Shown here: positions 24,836 to 34,306 of the stretch, piece by piece
Layout of the letters: every line of letters starts with the position of its first letter
How positions within the stretch are numbered: position 1 is the stretch's first letter
Source of the DNA: Gluconobacter cerevisiae
GTDB lineage: Bacteria; Pseudomonadota; Alphaproteobacteria; Acetobacterales; Acetobacteraceae
DNA length: 64,000 bases
NCBI RefSeq assembly: GCF_015244675.1
Contig: NZ_JABCQO010000002.1
Location: forward strand, 186,001 to 250,000
Reading direction: 5' to 3'
Notes under the pieces: generated by a model
Databases searched by the model: none
What the model was told of the DNA's origin: nothing
Seen by the model: only the letters and a program-made list of their open reading frames with translations
Program-made: the position numbers and the translations under genes

Positions 24836-27670
24836 GTGCCGTTAGAAAAACCTGATCTGGAAAAGCCTGATTCGGGAAAGCCCCATCTGGTCCTGATCGA
24901 CGGATCTGGTTTCATCTTCCGCGCCTTCCACGCTCTGCCGCCGATGAGCAGCCCGCAGGGTGTTCCGGTCAATGCGGTCTATGGCTTTACGAACATGCTG
25001 ACGCGTCTGCTGCGGGATCATGTGGGCACGCATCTGGCCGTGATTTTCGACGCTGGCCGCGTGACGTTCCGCAACGAGATTTATCCGCAATACAAGGCGC
25101 ACCGTCCGGAAGCCCCGGAAGATCTGCGCCCGCAGTTCGGTCTGATCCGCGATGCCACCGCCGCCTTCAATGTGCCGTCGATCGAACTTGAGGGCTGGGA
25201 GGCGGATGACCTGCTCGCCGCCTATGCCAAGGCGGTCGTGGAGGAGGGCGGGTGCTGCACCATCATTTCGTCCGACAAAGACCTGATGCAGCTTGTGCGT
25301 CCCGGCGTTGAGCTGATGGACCCGATGAAGCAGAAGCCGATCCGCGAGGCTGAGGTCGAGGCCAAGTTCGGCGTGCGTCCCGATCAGGTTGTGGATGTGC
25401 AGGCGCTGATGGGAGATTCGACGGATAACGTGCCCGGCGTTCCTGGTATTGGTCCGAAAGGTGCGGCGCAACTCGTCAACGAATATGGCACACTGGAGCA
25501 GATCCTAGCTGCAACTCCCGGCATGAAGGCCTCCAAGCGGCGCGACAATCTGATCGAACATGCCGAGGCCGCGCGCATGTCCCGCAAGCTGGTGCTGCTG
25601 GACGACAAGGCCCCGATGCCGCAGCCGATCAGCGAGCTGGGATGCCGCGAGCCGGTTCGCGAAACGCTGCGGGACTGGCTGGAGGAGATGGGTTTCCATT
25701 CCACCATTCAGCGCATGGGGCTGGGTCTGGCCGCAAAGCCGCGTCCGTTCACGCGCCAGATCGTTCGACCCGAGGACAAGGCTGCGGAACGGGAAGACGC
25801 TGCGGCCGCCACGATCCCTGACGCGCCTTATGGCCCCTACGAAACCGTCACGGATCTGGACGCGCTGGACCGCTGGATTGCGGATGCGCGGGCCGCAGGT
25901 GTGGTGGCCGTCGATACCGAAACGGACAGTCTCAACGCGCGTCAGGCCAATATGGTCGGGCTGTCATTGTCAGTTGCGCCGGGGAAGGCCTGTTATGTGC
26001 CATTCCTGCACGAAACCGTCCGCGACCTTCTGGAAGAAGATTCGACCGGGGAAGCGGCCGTCCGTCAGTTGGACCGTACCGAGGCACTGGAGCGGCTGAA
26101 GCCGCTGTTAGAGGATGCGTCCGTCCTCAAGGTGTTCCAGAACGCGAAATACGATCTGACCGTCTTTCGTGGTGCGGGCATTCCTGGGATCACGCCGATC
26201 GACGACACGATGTTGATTTCCTATGCCCAGTCCGCTGGTGAACATGGGCAGGGGATGGACGAACTTTCCGAACTGCATCTGGGGCATACGCCTGTCACTT
26301 ATGACTCCGTAACGGGAACGGGGCGCAAGCGCATTCCGTTCGCGCAGGTCGCGATCGAGGCAGCCACCAATTACGCCGCCGAAGACGCGGATGTGACGCT
26401 ACGTCTGTGGCAGGTGTTGCGTCCGCAATTACGGACCCGTCAGGCACTGGCGCTGTATGAAGAAATCGAACGTCCGCTGATCCAGATTCTTACGGATATG
26501 GAAGATGTCGGCATCAAGGTCGACGCCACCGAACTGCGCCGTATGTCCCTAGATTTCGCCGAGCGCATGGGCACCATCGAGCAGGAAATCCACGAGCAGG
26601 TGGGGCGGAGCTTCAATGTCGGCTCTCCCAAACAGCTTGGCGAGATTCTCTTTGATGAAATGGGCCTGCCCGGCGGCAAACGGACGAAAAGTGGAAGCTG
26701 GGGCACGGATTCCGGCGTTCTGGAGGCGCTGGCCGAGCAAGGGCATGACCTGCCGCGGAAAATTCTGGACTGGCGCCAACTGGCCAAGCTGAAATCGACC
26801 TATGCCGATGCGCTGGTCCAGCAGATGGATCAGGACACGCAGCGGGTTCACACGTCCTTCCAGATGGCCATCACCACGACAGGCCGTCTGTCTTCCAACG
26901 AGCCGAACCTTCAGAATATCCCCATCCGCACCGAAGAAGGCGCACGCATCCGCAAGGCGTTCGTTGCCACTCCCGGCTGCGTTCTGCTGTCTGCGGATTA
27001 CAGCCAGATCGAACTGCGCCTTCTGGCTCATGTCGCACAGATCGAACCTTTGCTCGAAGCGTTTCGTCTGGGGCAGGACATTCACGCCCGCACGGCGTCC
27101 GAAGTGTTCGGTATCCCGCTTGAAGGCATGGATCCGCTGACCCGCCGCCGGGCCAAGGCCATCAATTTCGGCATTATCTACGGCATTTCGGCCTTCGGTC
27201 TGGCGCAGCAGCTCCAGATTTCGCCGGGCGAGGCGCGGTCCTATATCGACGCCTATTTCGCCCGTTATCCCGGCATCCGCGCCTATATGGAGCGGACCAA
27301 GGAAGAGGCGAAAAAGCACGGCTATGTCACGACGCCGTTCGGACGTCGCTGTTATGTGCCGGGCATTGCCGAAAAGAACGGTGCCCGTCGCGCCTATGCG
27401 GAACGTCAGGCCATCAACGCCCCCCTTCAGGGTGGTGCGGCGGACATCATCAAGCGCGCCATGGTCCATCTGGCGCGACGCCTGCCCGAAACGGGGCTGA
27501 AGGCGAAAATGGTCCTTCAGGTGCATGATGAACTGCTCTTCGAAGTCGAGGAGCAGGACGCAAAGGATCTGGCGGCGTTCGTCCGCACGGAAATGGAAGG
27601 GGCCGCCAAACTTGACGTGGCCCTTGAAGTCGAAACCGGTATCGGCCCAAGCTGGGCTGACGCACATTAA
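24836..27670 (+). CDS. polA: DNA polymerase I
   Basis: The 944-residue product has all three domains. Residues 1-290 are the 5'-nuclease (LIDGSGFIFRAFHALPP, GWEADDLLA, GDSTDNVPGVPGIGPKGA). About 340-530 is the 3'-5' proofreading exonuclease with an intact VAVDTETDSL motif near 358 (Asp and Glu present). About 560-944 is the polymerase with SADYSQIELRLLAHV near 720, RRRAKAINFGIIYGIS near 765 and VHDELLFEV near 896. It fills gaps and removes RNA primers in replication and repair. GTG 24836 follows GAAGGGAGA at 24822-24830. The next gene starts 13 bp after the stop. Confidence 0.96.
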   Translation: MPLEKPDLEKPDSGKPHLVLIDGSGFIFRAFHALPPMSSPQGVPVNAVYGFTNMLTRLLRDHVGTHLAVIFDAGRVTFRNEIYPQYKAHRPEAPEDLRPQFGLIRDATAAFNVPSIELEGWEADDLLAAYAKAVVEEGGCCTIISSDKDLMQLVRPGVELMDPMKQKPIREAEVEAKFGVRPDQVVDVQALMGDSTDNVPGVPGIGPKGAAQLVNEYGTLEQILAATPGMKASKRRDNLIEHAEAARMSRKLVLLDDKAPMPQPISELGCREPVRETLRDWLEEMGFHSTIQRMGLGLAAKPRPFTRQIVRPEDKAAEREDAAAATIPDAPYGPYETVTDLDALDRWIADARAAGVVAVDTETDSLNARQANMVGLSLSVAPGKACYVPFLHETVRDLLEEDSTGEAAVRQLDRTEALERLKPLLEDASVLKVFQNAKYDLTVFRGAGIPGITPIDDTMLISYAQSAGEHGQGMDELSELHLGHTPVTYDSVTGTGRKRIPFAQVAIEAATNYAAEDADVTLRLWQVLRPQLRTRQALALYEEIERPLIQILTDMEDVGIKVDATELRRMSLDFAERMGTIEQEIHEQVGRSFNVGSPKQLGEILFDEMGLPGGKRTKSGSWGTDSGVLEALAEQGHDLPRKILDWRQLAKLKSTYADALVQQMDQDTQRVHTSFQMAITTTGRLSSNEPNLQNIPIRTEEGARIRKAFVATPGCVLLSADYSQIELRLLAHVAQIEPLLEAFRLGQDIHARTASEVFGIPLEGMDPLTRRRAKAINFGIIYGISAFGLAQQLQISPGEARSYIDAYFARYPGIRAYMERTKEEAKKHGYVTTPFGRRCYVPGIAEKNGARRAYAERQAINAPLQGGAADIIKRAMVHLARRLPETGLKAKMVLQVHDELLFEVEEQDAKDLAAFVRTEMEGAAKLDVALEVETGIGPSWADAH

Positions 27671-27683
27671 AGACAGGAAGGTC

Positions 27684-28292
27684 ATGCAGACCAATCACGA
27701 ACGCCGCAAGCGGGTCGGCAATCGCATCATCTGGGGGGTTCTCGCCGTAGCGGCCGTTCTGGGATATGTCGGCTTCCATCTGGCGTCCAATGGTGGGCCG
27801 GGTCTTCTGGTTCAGTCCAACGGCAATGAGGTCGGCGGCAGTTTCCGTCTGGACTCGCTGGGCGAAAGCACTGTGACTGAAGGCGATTTCCACAATACCT
27901 GGATGCTGGTCTGGTTCTTCGACGCCAACTGCCCTGCTGAAAAATGCCAGCCTGTGCTGAAGAGTATGGATCAGGCGCTGGTGACGCTGCGCGCGCAGGG
28001 CATACGCGTCTCACCCCTCGCGGTATCGCTTAATCCGTTCGACGAGGCTGATCCGCTTCGGGAATACGTTCTGCCCATCGCTCCCCATGTCATGCCTTTC
28101 ACCGGCACCCCGAACATGATCAAGGCCATGACGGAAGAATATCATGCGCCGCTCCAGAAAGAAGGGGATCATTTCGTTCCCGCACCGCAGATTGTCATCA
28201 TGGACCCGAACGCCCACTATGCCGGAACCATCCCGGCAGATGGCAATGCGGACGCCCTGATTGCGCGTCTGCGTGACCTCGCGAAGCGCTGA
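27684..28292 (+). CDS. SCO1/SenC-like membrane-anchored thioredoxin-fold protein
   Basis: The 202-residue product has a single N-terminal membrane anchor (residues about 14-32, RIIWGVLAVAAVLGYVGFHLA) and a periplasmic domain resembling SCO1/SenC. These are copper chaperones for cytochrome oxidase CuA or thiol reductases. Here the cysteine pair is C83 and C88 in NCPAEKCQP, a CX4C spacing instead of the usual CX3C. The conserved distal His of SCO is also not clearly placed (HFVPAPQIVIMD). Function as a copper chaperone is therefore uncertain. ATG 27684 follows CAGGAAGG. It abuts the next gene directly, suggesting co-translation. Confidence 0.75.
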   Translation: MQTNHERRKRVGNRIIWGVLAVAAVLGYVGFHLASNGGPGLLVQSNGNEVGGSFRLDSLGESTVTEGDFHNTWMLVWFFDANCPAEKCQPVLKSMDQALVTLRAQGIRVSPLAVSLNPFDEADPLREYVLPIAPHVMPFTGTPNMIKAMTEEYHAPLQKEGDHFVPAPQIVIMDPNAHYAGTIPADGNADALIARLRDLAKR

Positions 28293-29951
28293 ATGACGCG
28301 GCGGGGGGCTACGCTTCTTGCTGCTGGTCTGTTTCTGGGGCTGGGGGCTTTTCAGGCCCGTGCACAGGACGAGACCCCGCCGGACTGGAATGGCATCACG
28401 CTCGGCAGCCCCCATCGTGGCGGCACACTGCATCTGACGGCTGATGGTCCGGGCGGCACGCTGGACCCGCAGATCAATTACGGCACCCAATATATGCAGG
28501 TGTTCGTCAATATGTATGACCCGCTGCTGACGTTCCGTCTGGCACGTGGAGCAGCGGGGTTGGAGGTGGTGCCCGACCTCGCCGATGCCATGCCCGTCAT
28601 CAGCCCCGATGGTCTGACATGGCGGCTGCATCTCCGCTCCGGCCTGCATTTTTCCGATGGGTCCTCCGTGCGCGTGGAAGACGTGGTGGCGTCTTTCCGC
28701 CGGATCTATCGTGCTGGAGGCCCGACTGCGGGATCTTTCTATGGCGGTATCGAGGGGGCTGTAGACTGTCTGGCAAAGCCGGACCGCTGTACGCTTCCCG
28801 GCGTTGAGGGGCATCCGGAGACCGGCGAAATCGTCTTTCATCTGACGAAACCGGACGGCGAATTTCTCTATAAACTGGCTTTCCCCCATGCCGTGATCCT
28901 GCCCGCCTCAACCCCTGCGCACGATATGGGGGGAACAACGGTTCCGGGCACCGGGCCGTACCGGATCACGCAGTACGATCCCGGACACGGCATGGTTCTG
29001 GAACGCAATCCGTATTTCCACATCTGGAATCCACAGGCTCAGACGGACGGCTTCGTGGACCGTATCGAATATGATTTCGGCCTTTCGGATGAAGCACAGG
29101 TCACGGCGGTCGAGCAGGGCCGGTATGACTGGATGCTGGACGCCAAGCCCGGGGACCGACTGGGCGAACTCGGCGCGCAATACACGGCGCAGGTCCATAT
29201 CGAGCCGCTGCTGGGTCTGTATTATCTGGCGATGAACACGCACGAAAAACCCTTCACCGATGTGCGAGTGCGTCAGGCCGTCAGCATGGCTGTCAACCGC
29301 CATGCCATGACGATCCTGTTCGGTGGTAGCGCGATCTCCGTCCCCCTGTGTCAGATGGTGCCGCACGGCATTCCCGGCGCAGATCTGGGGCTGGACTGTC
29401 CGCAGGACGTAGAGCGTGCGCGCCGTCTGATCCGTGAAGCCGGAGCAGAGGGGGCGTCTGTCACGCTGGTTGTTCCCAATCGGGCCATGGAACTCGGCAT
29501 GGGCACCTATCTGCGTAACGCTCTGCAAGCGGTGGGCCTGAACGCGCAGCTTCGCCCCATCACGGCTGGCCTTGCGGAGTCCTACGAACAGAACACCGCC
29601 AATCATGTGCAGATTGCGCTCTCTTATTGGTTTGCAGACTACCCCTCCGCCTCAACCTTCCTCGACGACCTGTTCGGCTGCGACAATTACCATCCGAACT
29701 CAGCCATCTCCCCGAATTTTACCGGTTTTTGCGACCAGCACATCCAGTCCCTGTTCGATCAGGCAAAAGATCAGACAGACCCTGCAAAAGCCGCCCCGAT
29801 CTGGCAGGACGCAGGCCATGCCATCATGCAGCAGATGCCTGGTGCGCCAATGATCCAGATGAAAACGGTCGATTTCGTCTCAAAACGGCTGGGCAATTAT
29901 TATTCGACCCTTCTGAACCACATGCTGTTTTCGCATGTCTGGGTGCAGTGA
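28293..29951 (+). CDS. ABC transporter substrate-binding protein, family 5
   Basis: The 552-residue product has a signal peptide with a twin-arginine-like start (TRRGATLLAAGLFLGLGAFQARAQ) and a family-5 solute-binding domain (peptide, oligopeptide, nickel or sugar-conjugate uptake). Typical segments are GGTLHLTADGPGGTLDPQINYGT near residue 45, DGLTWRLHLRSGLHFSDGSSV near 110, GTGPYRITQYDPG near 220 and DVRVRQAVSMAVNRHAM near 325. No permease or ATPase gene is in the window, so it is an orphan binding protein here. The start is the ATG immediately after the previous stop. Confidence 0.88.
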   Translation: MTRRGATLLAAGLFLGLGAFQARAQDETPPDWNGITLGSPHRGGTLHLTADGPGGTLDPQINYGTQYMQVFVNMYDPLLTFRLARGAAGLEVVPDLADAMPVISPDGLTWRLHLRSGLHFSDGSSVRVEDVVASFRRIYRAGGPTAGSFYGGIEGAVDCLAKPDRCTLPGVEGHPETGEIVFHLTKPDGEFLYKLAFPHAVILPASTPAHDMGGTTVPGTGPYRITQYDPGHGMVLERNPYFHIWNPQAQTDGFVDRIEYDFGLSDEAQVTAVEQGRYDWMLDAKPGDRLGELGAQYTAQVHIEPLLGLYYLAMNTHEKPFTDVRVRQAVSMAVNRHAMTILFGGSAISVPLCQMVPHGIPGADLGLDCPQDVERARRLIREAGAEGASVTLVVPNRAMELGMGTYLRNALQAVGLNAQLRPITAGLAESYEQNTANHVQIALSYWFADYPSASTFLDDLFGCDNYHPNSAISPNFTGFCDQHIQSLFDQAKDQTDPAKAAPIWQDAGHAIMQQMPGAPMIQMKTVDFVSKRLGNYYSTLLNHMLFSHVWVQ

Positions 29952-29962
29952 GTATCGCCAAG

Positions 29963-30961
29963 CTACAGTTTCTGGCTGGCAATCCATAAGGTTTCGTGCG
30001 GGTAATCAATGGTGATCCTGAACTGCCCGTAAATATTCGCCCCTGCCGCCCCGACAACCGTTTGTCCCATCCACAGACTCATGCGCGTGGGACCAAAATT
30101 GACGTCCGGGCGTTCGGTGAACCAGACGGGACCTATGTGCATATCGCCGAGTTCGATGTTCGGCACTTCGATCAGACGTGTATTGGGCAGGAGGCGATCA
30201 CCATTTGAGACCACCTTCCATTCCGGGTGCCGGGCATGCCATCTCTCAAGAATGCTTCGGGTGATGTAGGAGGTGACCCCGATCCCGTTAACGGTCGGTA
30301 AATGCTGGGCTGTCTGTCCGGCAGAAGTCGGCATCGCGGTTGCGCCTGTATCCAGCAGGAGGGGCAGAGCCTCACCATCTATCTTCAGAACAATACCAGG
30401 AAAATCGCTGCCGCGTTTTCCCATAGAATTGTGGACGAAAAGCAGAGGGACATGTTGTGAGAGCCCATTTGGCTGCCATGTCGGCGGTTCCAGAACCAAG
30501 CGCTGCTCAGGGAAATCGAATGTCCAAATGAAATTTGAGAGATAGGCGGCTCCGAGTATGCCGTCATATCCGAGATCATGAGGATCGTTCAGGACCATCG
30601 CCACCGCTCCGCACGGTCGGGGTTCTGATGGGACAGGCAGAGCAGTCGCAGTGGAGAAAGGGAATGCCCGAACGGCATCGAACGTGAAGCCAGGCGTTTT
30701 GCATTGGAGAGTGTGGACAGCAAGACGCTGTGTCGCAGATGATTTGACCGTATAGAGGCCGCCGATCCCGCCACCGCCGGTATCGACGACAAATCGCATC
30801 GTCTGGCCTCCCGAGGTGAGCGGCGTCGCATAAAAATGCCCAGCCTCGAAGGCAGTTCTGATGACACGCCCTTCTGGCGCAGCATGTGCGATGGCGGGAC
30901 TGCACAAAGCCAGACACAACAGAAACCGCTTCTGAAACTTTATGCGTGCCGCGGAATTCAC
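29963..30961 (-). CDS. Retropepsin-like aspartic protease
   Basis: The 332-residue product has a signal-like N-terminus (FLLCLALCSPAIAHA) and two aspartic protease motifs, FVVDTGGGG and LLLDTGATA, the two-lobed clan AA pattern. It should act in the periplasm or envelope; the substrate is unknown. GTG 30961 was chosen because it lies 7 bp after the purD stop. An ATG at 31030 would put the first codons inside purD. The close spacing suggests it is co-transcribed with purD. The convergent SBP gene ends 11 bp away on the other side. Confidence 0.8.
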   Translation of the reverse strand: MNSAARIKFQKRFLLCLALCSPAIAHAAPEGRVIRTAFEAGHFYATPLTSGGQTMRFVVDTGGGGIGGLYTVKSSATQRLAVHTLQCKTPGFTFDAVRAFPFSTATALPVPSEPRPCGAVAMVLNDPHDLGYDGILGAAYLSNFIWTFDFPEQRLVLEPPTWQPNGLSQHVPLLFVHNSMGKRGSDFPGIVLKIDGEALPLLLDTGATAMPTSAGQTAQHLPTVNGIGVTSYITRSILERWHARHPEWKVVSNGDRLLPNTRLIEVPNIELGDMHIGPVWFTERPDVNFGPTRMSLWMGQTVVGAAGANIYGQFRITIDYPHETLWIASQKL

Positions 30962-30968
30962 TGCGTCT

Positions 30969-32198
30969 TCATAGCCCAATATCGTTGCGGAAAATCTTGT
31001 CCTCCCACTGGATTGCGGACGCTCCTTCATAGGCCCGATTGCGAGCTTCTTCTGGCGTTGCGGCCTTCGCGCAGACCGTCAGGACACGACCGCCATCCGC
31101 GACCAGAACAGCGTCAACCAGCTTCGTTCCGGCATGGAAAACCGAAACGCCCGGCACCGCTTCGGCGCGTTCAATCTCACTGATGCGGCCCCCTTTTTTC
31201 GGCGCGTCCGGATAGCCGTTGGCGGCCAGCACCAGGGAGATCGAATGTTCGTCCGAGAACTCGGCCGCCGCGTGTTCGAGATTGCCCTGTGCCAGCGCAG
31301 CAAGGATCGGCAGCAGGTCCGATTGCAGACGGATCAGCAGGGCCTGCGCTTCGGGATCGCCAAAACGGACGTTATATTCGATCAGCTTCGGCCCTTCGGT
31401 CGTCAGCATCAGCCCGGCAAAGATCACGCCCCGGAATGGCGTGCCACGACGGACCATCTCGGCCAGCATCGGGCGCACCATGATGTCGAGTGCCTTTTCC
31501 TGCATCTCGCGTCCGAAAGCGGGGGGCGGCGAAATCGCTCCCATGCCGCCGGTGTTCGGGCCGGTATCACCATCTCCAAGACGTTTGTGGTCGCGCGCCG
31601 CGCCGATCAGAACAGCCTTGTCGTCCGAGCAGAATGCGAAAAGCGAGACTTCCTCGCCCACCAGACATTCCTCGATCACGAGCGGCATACCGAGCGTGCG
31701 GATGGCGTTTTCAGCCTCGTCTACGCTCTGTGCCACCACGACGCCCTTACCCCCGGCCAGACCATCCGCCTTGATAACGATGGGCGCCCCCCGACGGCGC
31801 ACGAACTCGATGGCCGGCGCCTCGTCTTCAAAGCGCTCCCAGCGCGCGGTCGGAATACCGGCTGCGTCCGCCACATCCTTTGTGAACGCCTTACTGCCCT
31901 CCAGCAGGGCCGCAGCTTTCGTCGGACCAGCGCACGGAATGCCCGCTTCAGCACACGCATCTGCCAGTCCGGCCACCAGCGGTGCTTCCGGGCCGGGAAC
32001 GATCAGGTCGATTTTCTGCTCCTGCGCGAAGCGGACCAGACCCGGAACGTCATCGGCTTTCAGCGGCACGAGTGTTGCGACGGACGCCATGCCCGGATTG
32101 CCCGGAGCCGCATAAAGAGCGGTCAGGCTTGGCGAGCGCGCAAGACATGTAGCCAGGGCATGTTCACGCCCTCCGGACCCGACCAGCAAAACGCGCAT
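30969..32198 (-). CDS. purD: Phosphoribosylamine-glycine ligase
   Basis: The 409-residue product catalyses ATP-dependent joining of phosphoribosylamine and glycine, the second step of purine synthesis. VLLVGSGGREHALA at the N-terminus is the nucleotide-fold start. PIVIKADGLAGGKGVVVA near residue 135 and EYNVRFGDPEAQALL near 285 are the ATP-grasp and PurD signature sequences. Length is normal. It is divergent from xseA, with a 66-bp region between the two starts. Confidence 0.96.
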   Translation of the reverse strand: MRVLLVGSGGREHALATCLARSPSLTALYAAPGNPGMASVATLVPLKADDVPGLVRFAQEQKIDLIVPGPEAPLVAGLADACAEAGIPCAGPTKAAALLEGSKAFTKDVADAAGIPTARWERFEDEAPAIEFVRRRGAPIVIKADGLAGGKGVVVAQSVDEAENAIRTLGMPLVIEECLVGEEVSLFAFCSDDKAVLIGAARDHKRLGDGDTGPNTGGMGAISPPPAFGREMQEKALDIMVRPMLAEMVRRGTPFRGVIFAGLMLTTEGPKLIEYNVRFGDPEAQALLIRLQSDLLPILAALAQGNLEHAAAEFSDEHSISLVLAANGYPDAPKKGGRISEIERAEAVPGVSVFHAGTKLVDAVLVADGGRVLTVCAKAATPEEARNRAYEGASAIQWEDKIFRNDIGL

Positions 32199-32264
32199 TC
32201 CGCTTATCCTTTATTCTGCACTCATGGGCTTCGTTTGAGGGCGTCCGTAGCATAGACTGGCGCC

Positions 32265-33818
32265 ATGATGGAGAGTGATGGCGCGTCGATCCGCGGGAAT
32301 GTACCGCAATATTCGGTTTCCGAGATTTCGGGGGCGATTAAACGCACTCTGGAGAGCGGATTCGGACGTGTCCGTGTGCGCGGCGAGATCACGGAACTCA
32401 AACGCTATCCGTCCGGGCATATCTACCTGTCGCTCAAGGATGAAGGCGGCAAGATTGCGGGTGTGATCTGGCGCGGGAGTGTCTCGCGCCTCGGCATGGC
32501 ACCCGAGAACGGCAACGAGGTCATCGCGACAGGGCGCGTCTCGGCCTATGGCGAGCGTTCGAGCTATCAGCTTGTCATCGACCGTATGGAATTTGCGGGC
32601 GAAGGGGCGCTTCTCGCCAATATCGAGCGCCTGCGCCGCAAACTGCTTGAAGAAGGGCTGTTCGACCCCGAGCGCAAGAAGGCCATACCGTTCCTGCCGT
32701 CTCTCGTGGGTGTCATCACGTCGCGCTCCGGTGCGGTCCTGCACGATATCATCACGACGATCAGCCGCCGCTTTCCACGCGATGTTCTGCTTTGGCCAGT
32801 GCCGGTGCAGGGCGAAGGCGCGGCGGCCCAGATTGCGGCCGCCATCGAGGGCATGTCCGTCCGCCGTCCGCGCACGCCGGATGTGCTGATCGTTGCGCGC
32901 GGCGGTGGCTCTCTCGAAGACCTGATGGCGTTCAACGACGAGCGCGTCCTGCGCGCCGTTGCGGCCTGTCCCGTTCCCGTTATTTCCGCAGTCGGGCATG
33001 AGACCGACACGACGCTGATTGACCTTGTTTCGGATCGTCGCGCGCCGACACCGACCGCTGCCGCTGAAATGGCCGTGCCGCTGCGCTCGGAAATGGTCGC
33101 GGACATGGCGCACCGGAACGCCCGTCTGACAGGTGCGCTGACCCGCATCATCCAGACGGCGCGTGCACGGCTGGATCAGGCCGCCGCCCGTCTGCCCGAC
33201 CTGCCGGGACTGCTGGATTCCGCTCGAATGCGTCTGGAGGATCGGGGGCAGCGGCTTGATCTGGCGCTGCCGTCCTTTGTTATGCGCGTTCGGCATCGGC
33301 TCGATGCGCCGGGGATGCATCTGCCGTCGTCGGAGCTTCTGATCGGGCGCAGTCGGGCACGTTTGCAGGCTCTGCGTCTGCCCGCGCCAGAACTTCTCGT
33401 CAGTCGTGCGCGAGGCCGCCTGAACGCTTCCTCTACCCATTTGCCAAACCCCGAGTTACTGATCGAACGCCGTCGTGCCACCTTGCGGATGGTGTCCGGC
33501 GGTCTGGACGCCTCATGGCAGCGGTCGCTTCAGAATTTCCATTTGCGCACCGAACGTCAGCGCCTGTCGCCAGACGTTCTCAGAAGCGCCATCCGCCTTC
33601 AGAAAATGCGTCTTCAGGGGCTGGGCAGCCATCTGGAAGCCGTCTCGCCCCGCGCCATTCTCAGTCGTGGTTATGTGCTTGTTCAGGATATGAACGGACA
33701 GCCTGTTACGAGTGCGGAAGCCCGACCTGTTGCCGATCGCGTCGTTCTGTCTTTCGTGGATGGAGATCGTGGCGCAAGACTGGACAGCCTGTCGCCGCAG
33801 GGCGATCTTGGGCTTTGA
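32265..33818 (+). CDS. xseA: Exodeoxyribonuclease VII large subunit
   Basis: The 517-residue product starts with an OB-fold (VSEISGAIKRTLESGFG, GHIYLSLKDEGGKI) and continues with the catalytic core: VGVITSRSGAVLHDI, ARGGGSLEDLMAFNDE and SAVGHETDTTLIDLVSDRRAPTPTAAAE near residue 241. Exonuclease VII degrades single-stranded DNA together with XseB. Residues about 301-410 are a series of imperfect 22-27-residue repeats of the type LP.PELLI.R.R.RL, longer than in many homologues (usual length about 450). They probably form the coiled-coil arm that holds small subunits. Two adjacent ATG codons at 32265 and 32268 are possible starts. Confidence 0.94.
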   Translation: MMESDGASIRGNVPQYSVSEISGAIKRTLESGFGRVRVRGEITELKRYPSGHIYLSLKDEGGKIAGVIWRGSVSRLGMAPENGNEVIATGRVSAYGERSSYQLVIDRMEFAGEGALLANIERLRRKLLEEGLFDPERKKAIPFLPSLVGVITSRSGAVLHDIITTISRRFPRDVLLWPVPVQGEGAAAQIAAAIEGMSVRRPRTPDVLIVARGGGSLEDLMAFNDERVLRAVAACPVPVISAVGHETDTTLIDLVSDRRAPTPTAAAEMAVPLRSEMVADMAHRNARLTGALTRIIQTARARLDQAAARLPDLPGLLDSARMRLEDRGQRLDLALPSFVMRVRHRLDAPGMHLPSSELLIGRSRARLQALRLPAPELLVSRARGRLNASSTHLPNPELLIERRRATLRMVSGGLDASWQRSLQNFHLRTERQRLSPDVLRSAIRLQKMRLQGLGSHLEAVSPRAILSRGYVLVQDMNGQPVTSAEARPVADRVVLSFVDGDRGARLDSLSPQGDLGL

Positions 33819-33854
33819 TTTCTTCATCCATCTGATCTGCGATCTGGAGTCTGC

Positions 33855-34214
33855 ATGCGTTCGTTCTGGTTGAGTCTCGTTGCCCTGCCACTGCTCGCAG
33901 CCTGCGCCGAGCAGCCCACGGCCCCTGCGCGTTCTACCGCCTCTGCGACGCAGGCCAGAATTCCGCCGCAGGATTTTGCGCCGGGTTTGGCGGAAGAAGC
34001 GCCCGAGGACGGTAAGAAGAAGCTGTTCAACGATCCATCTGCGTCGTTGAACACACCGCTTTGCGGCACAGCACTTCGGGAGCAGGCGCAGGCTGGAGCA
34101 GCGCTGTATCCACAAAGTCTGGCCAGCACGAGTTCCTGCCCACGCAATGCCTGTTTCCAGCCGTTGACCGGCACTTATATCGCGGCAACCGGGGCACAGA
34201 GCGTCTGTCGCTGA
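33855..34214 (+). CDS. Small lipoprotein of unknown function
   Basis: The 119-residue product has a lipoprotein signal with lipobox LLAAC at residues 13-17 and an Ala/Thr/Pro-rich linker. Four cysteines follow in the C-terminal part (LCGTAL, SCPRNAC, VCR), which may form disulfides in the periplasm. I do not recognise the family. It lies 36 bp after xseA on the same strand and ends before a strong bidirectional terminator, so it may be co-transcribed with xseA. Confidence 0.75.
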   Translation: MRSFWLSLVALPLLAACAEQPTAPARSTASATQARIPPQDFAPGLAEEAPEDGKKKLFNDPSASLNTPLCGTALREQAQAGAALYPQSLASTSSCPRNACFQPLTGTYIAATGAQSVCR

Positions 34215-34244
34215 AGCAGGACCCCGGTTTACCCGGCACCAAAG

Positions 34245-34281
34245 AAAAAAGGCCGGTCAGGATGTCCTGACCGGCCTTTTT
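34245..34281. terminator. Bidirectional terminator between lipoprotein gene and rne
   Basis: An A run (34245-34250) is followed by GGCCGGTCAGGA (34251-34262), TG and the exact complement TCCTGACCGGCC (34265-34276), then TTTTT. With A and T tracts on both sides of a 12-bp arm it should end transcripts from both directions. Confidence 0.9.
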
Positions 34282-34306
34282 CATGGTTGTGGAAGACGCT
34301 GATGGA

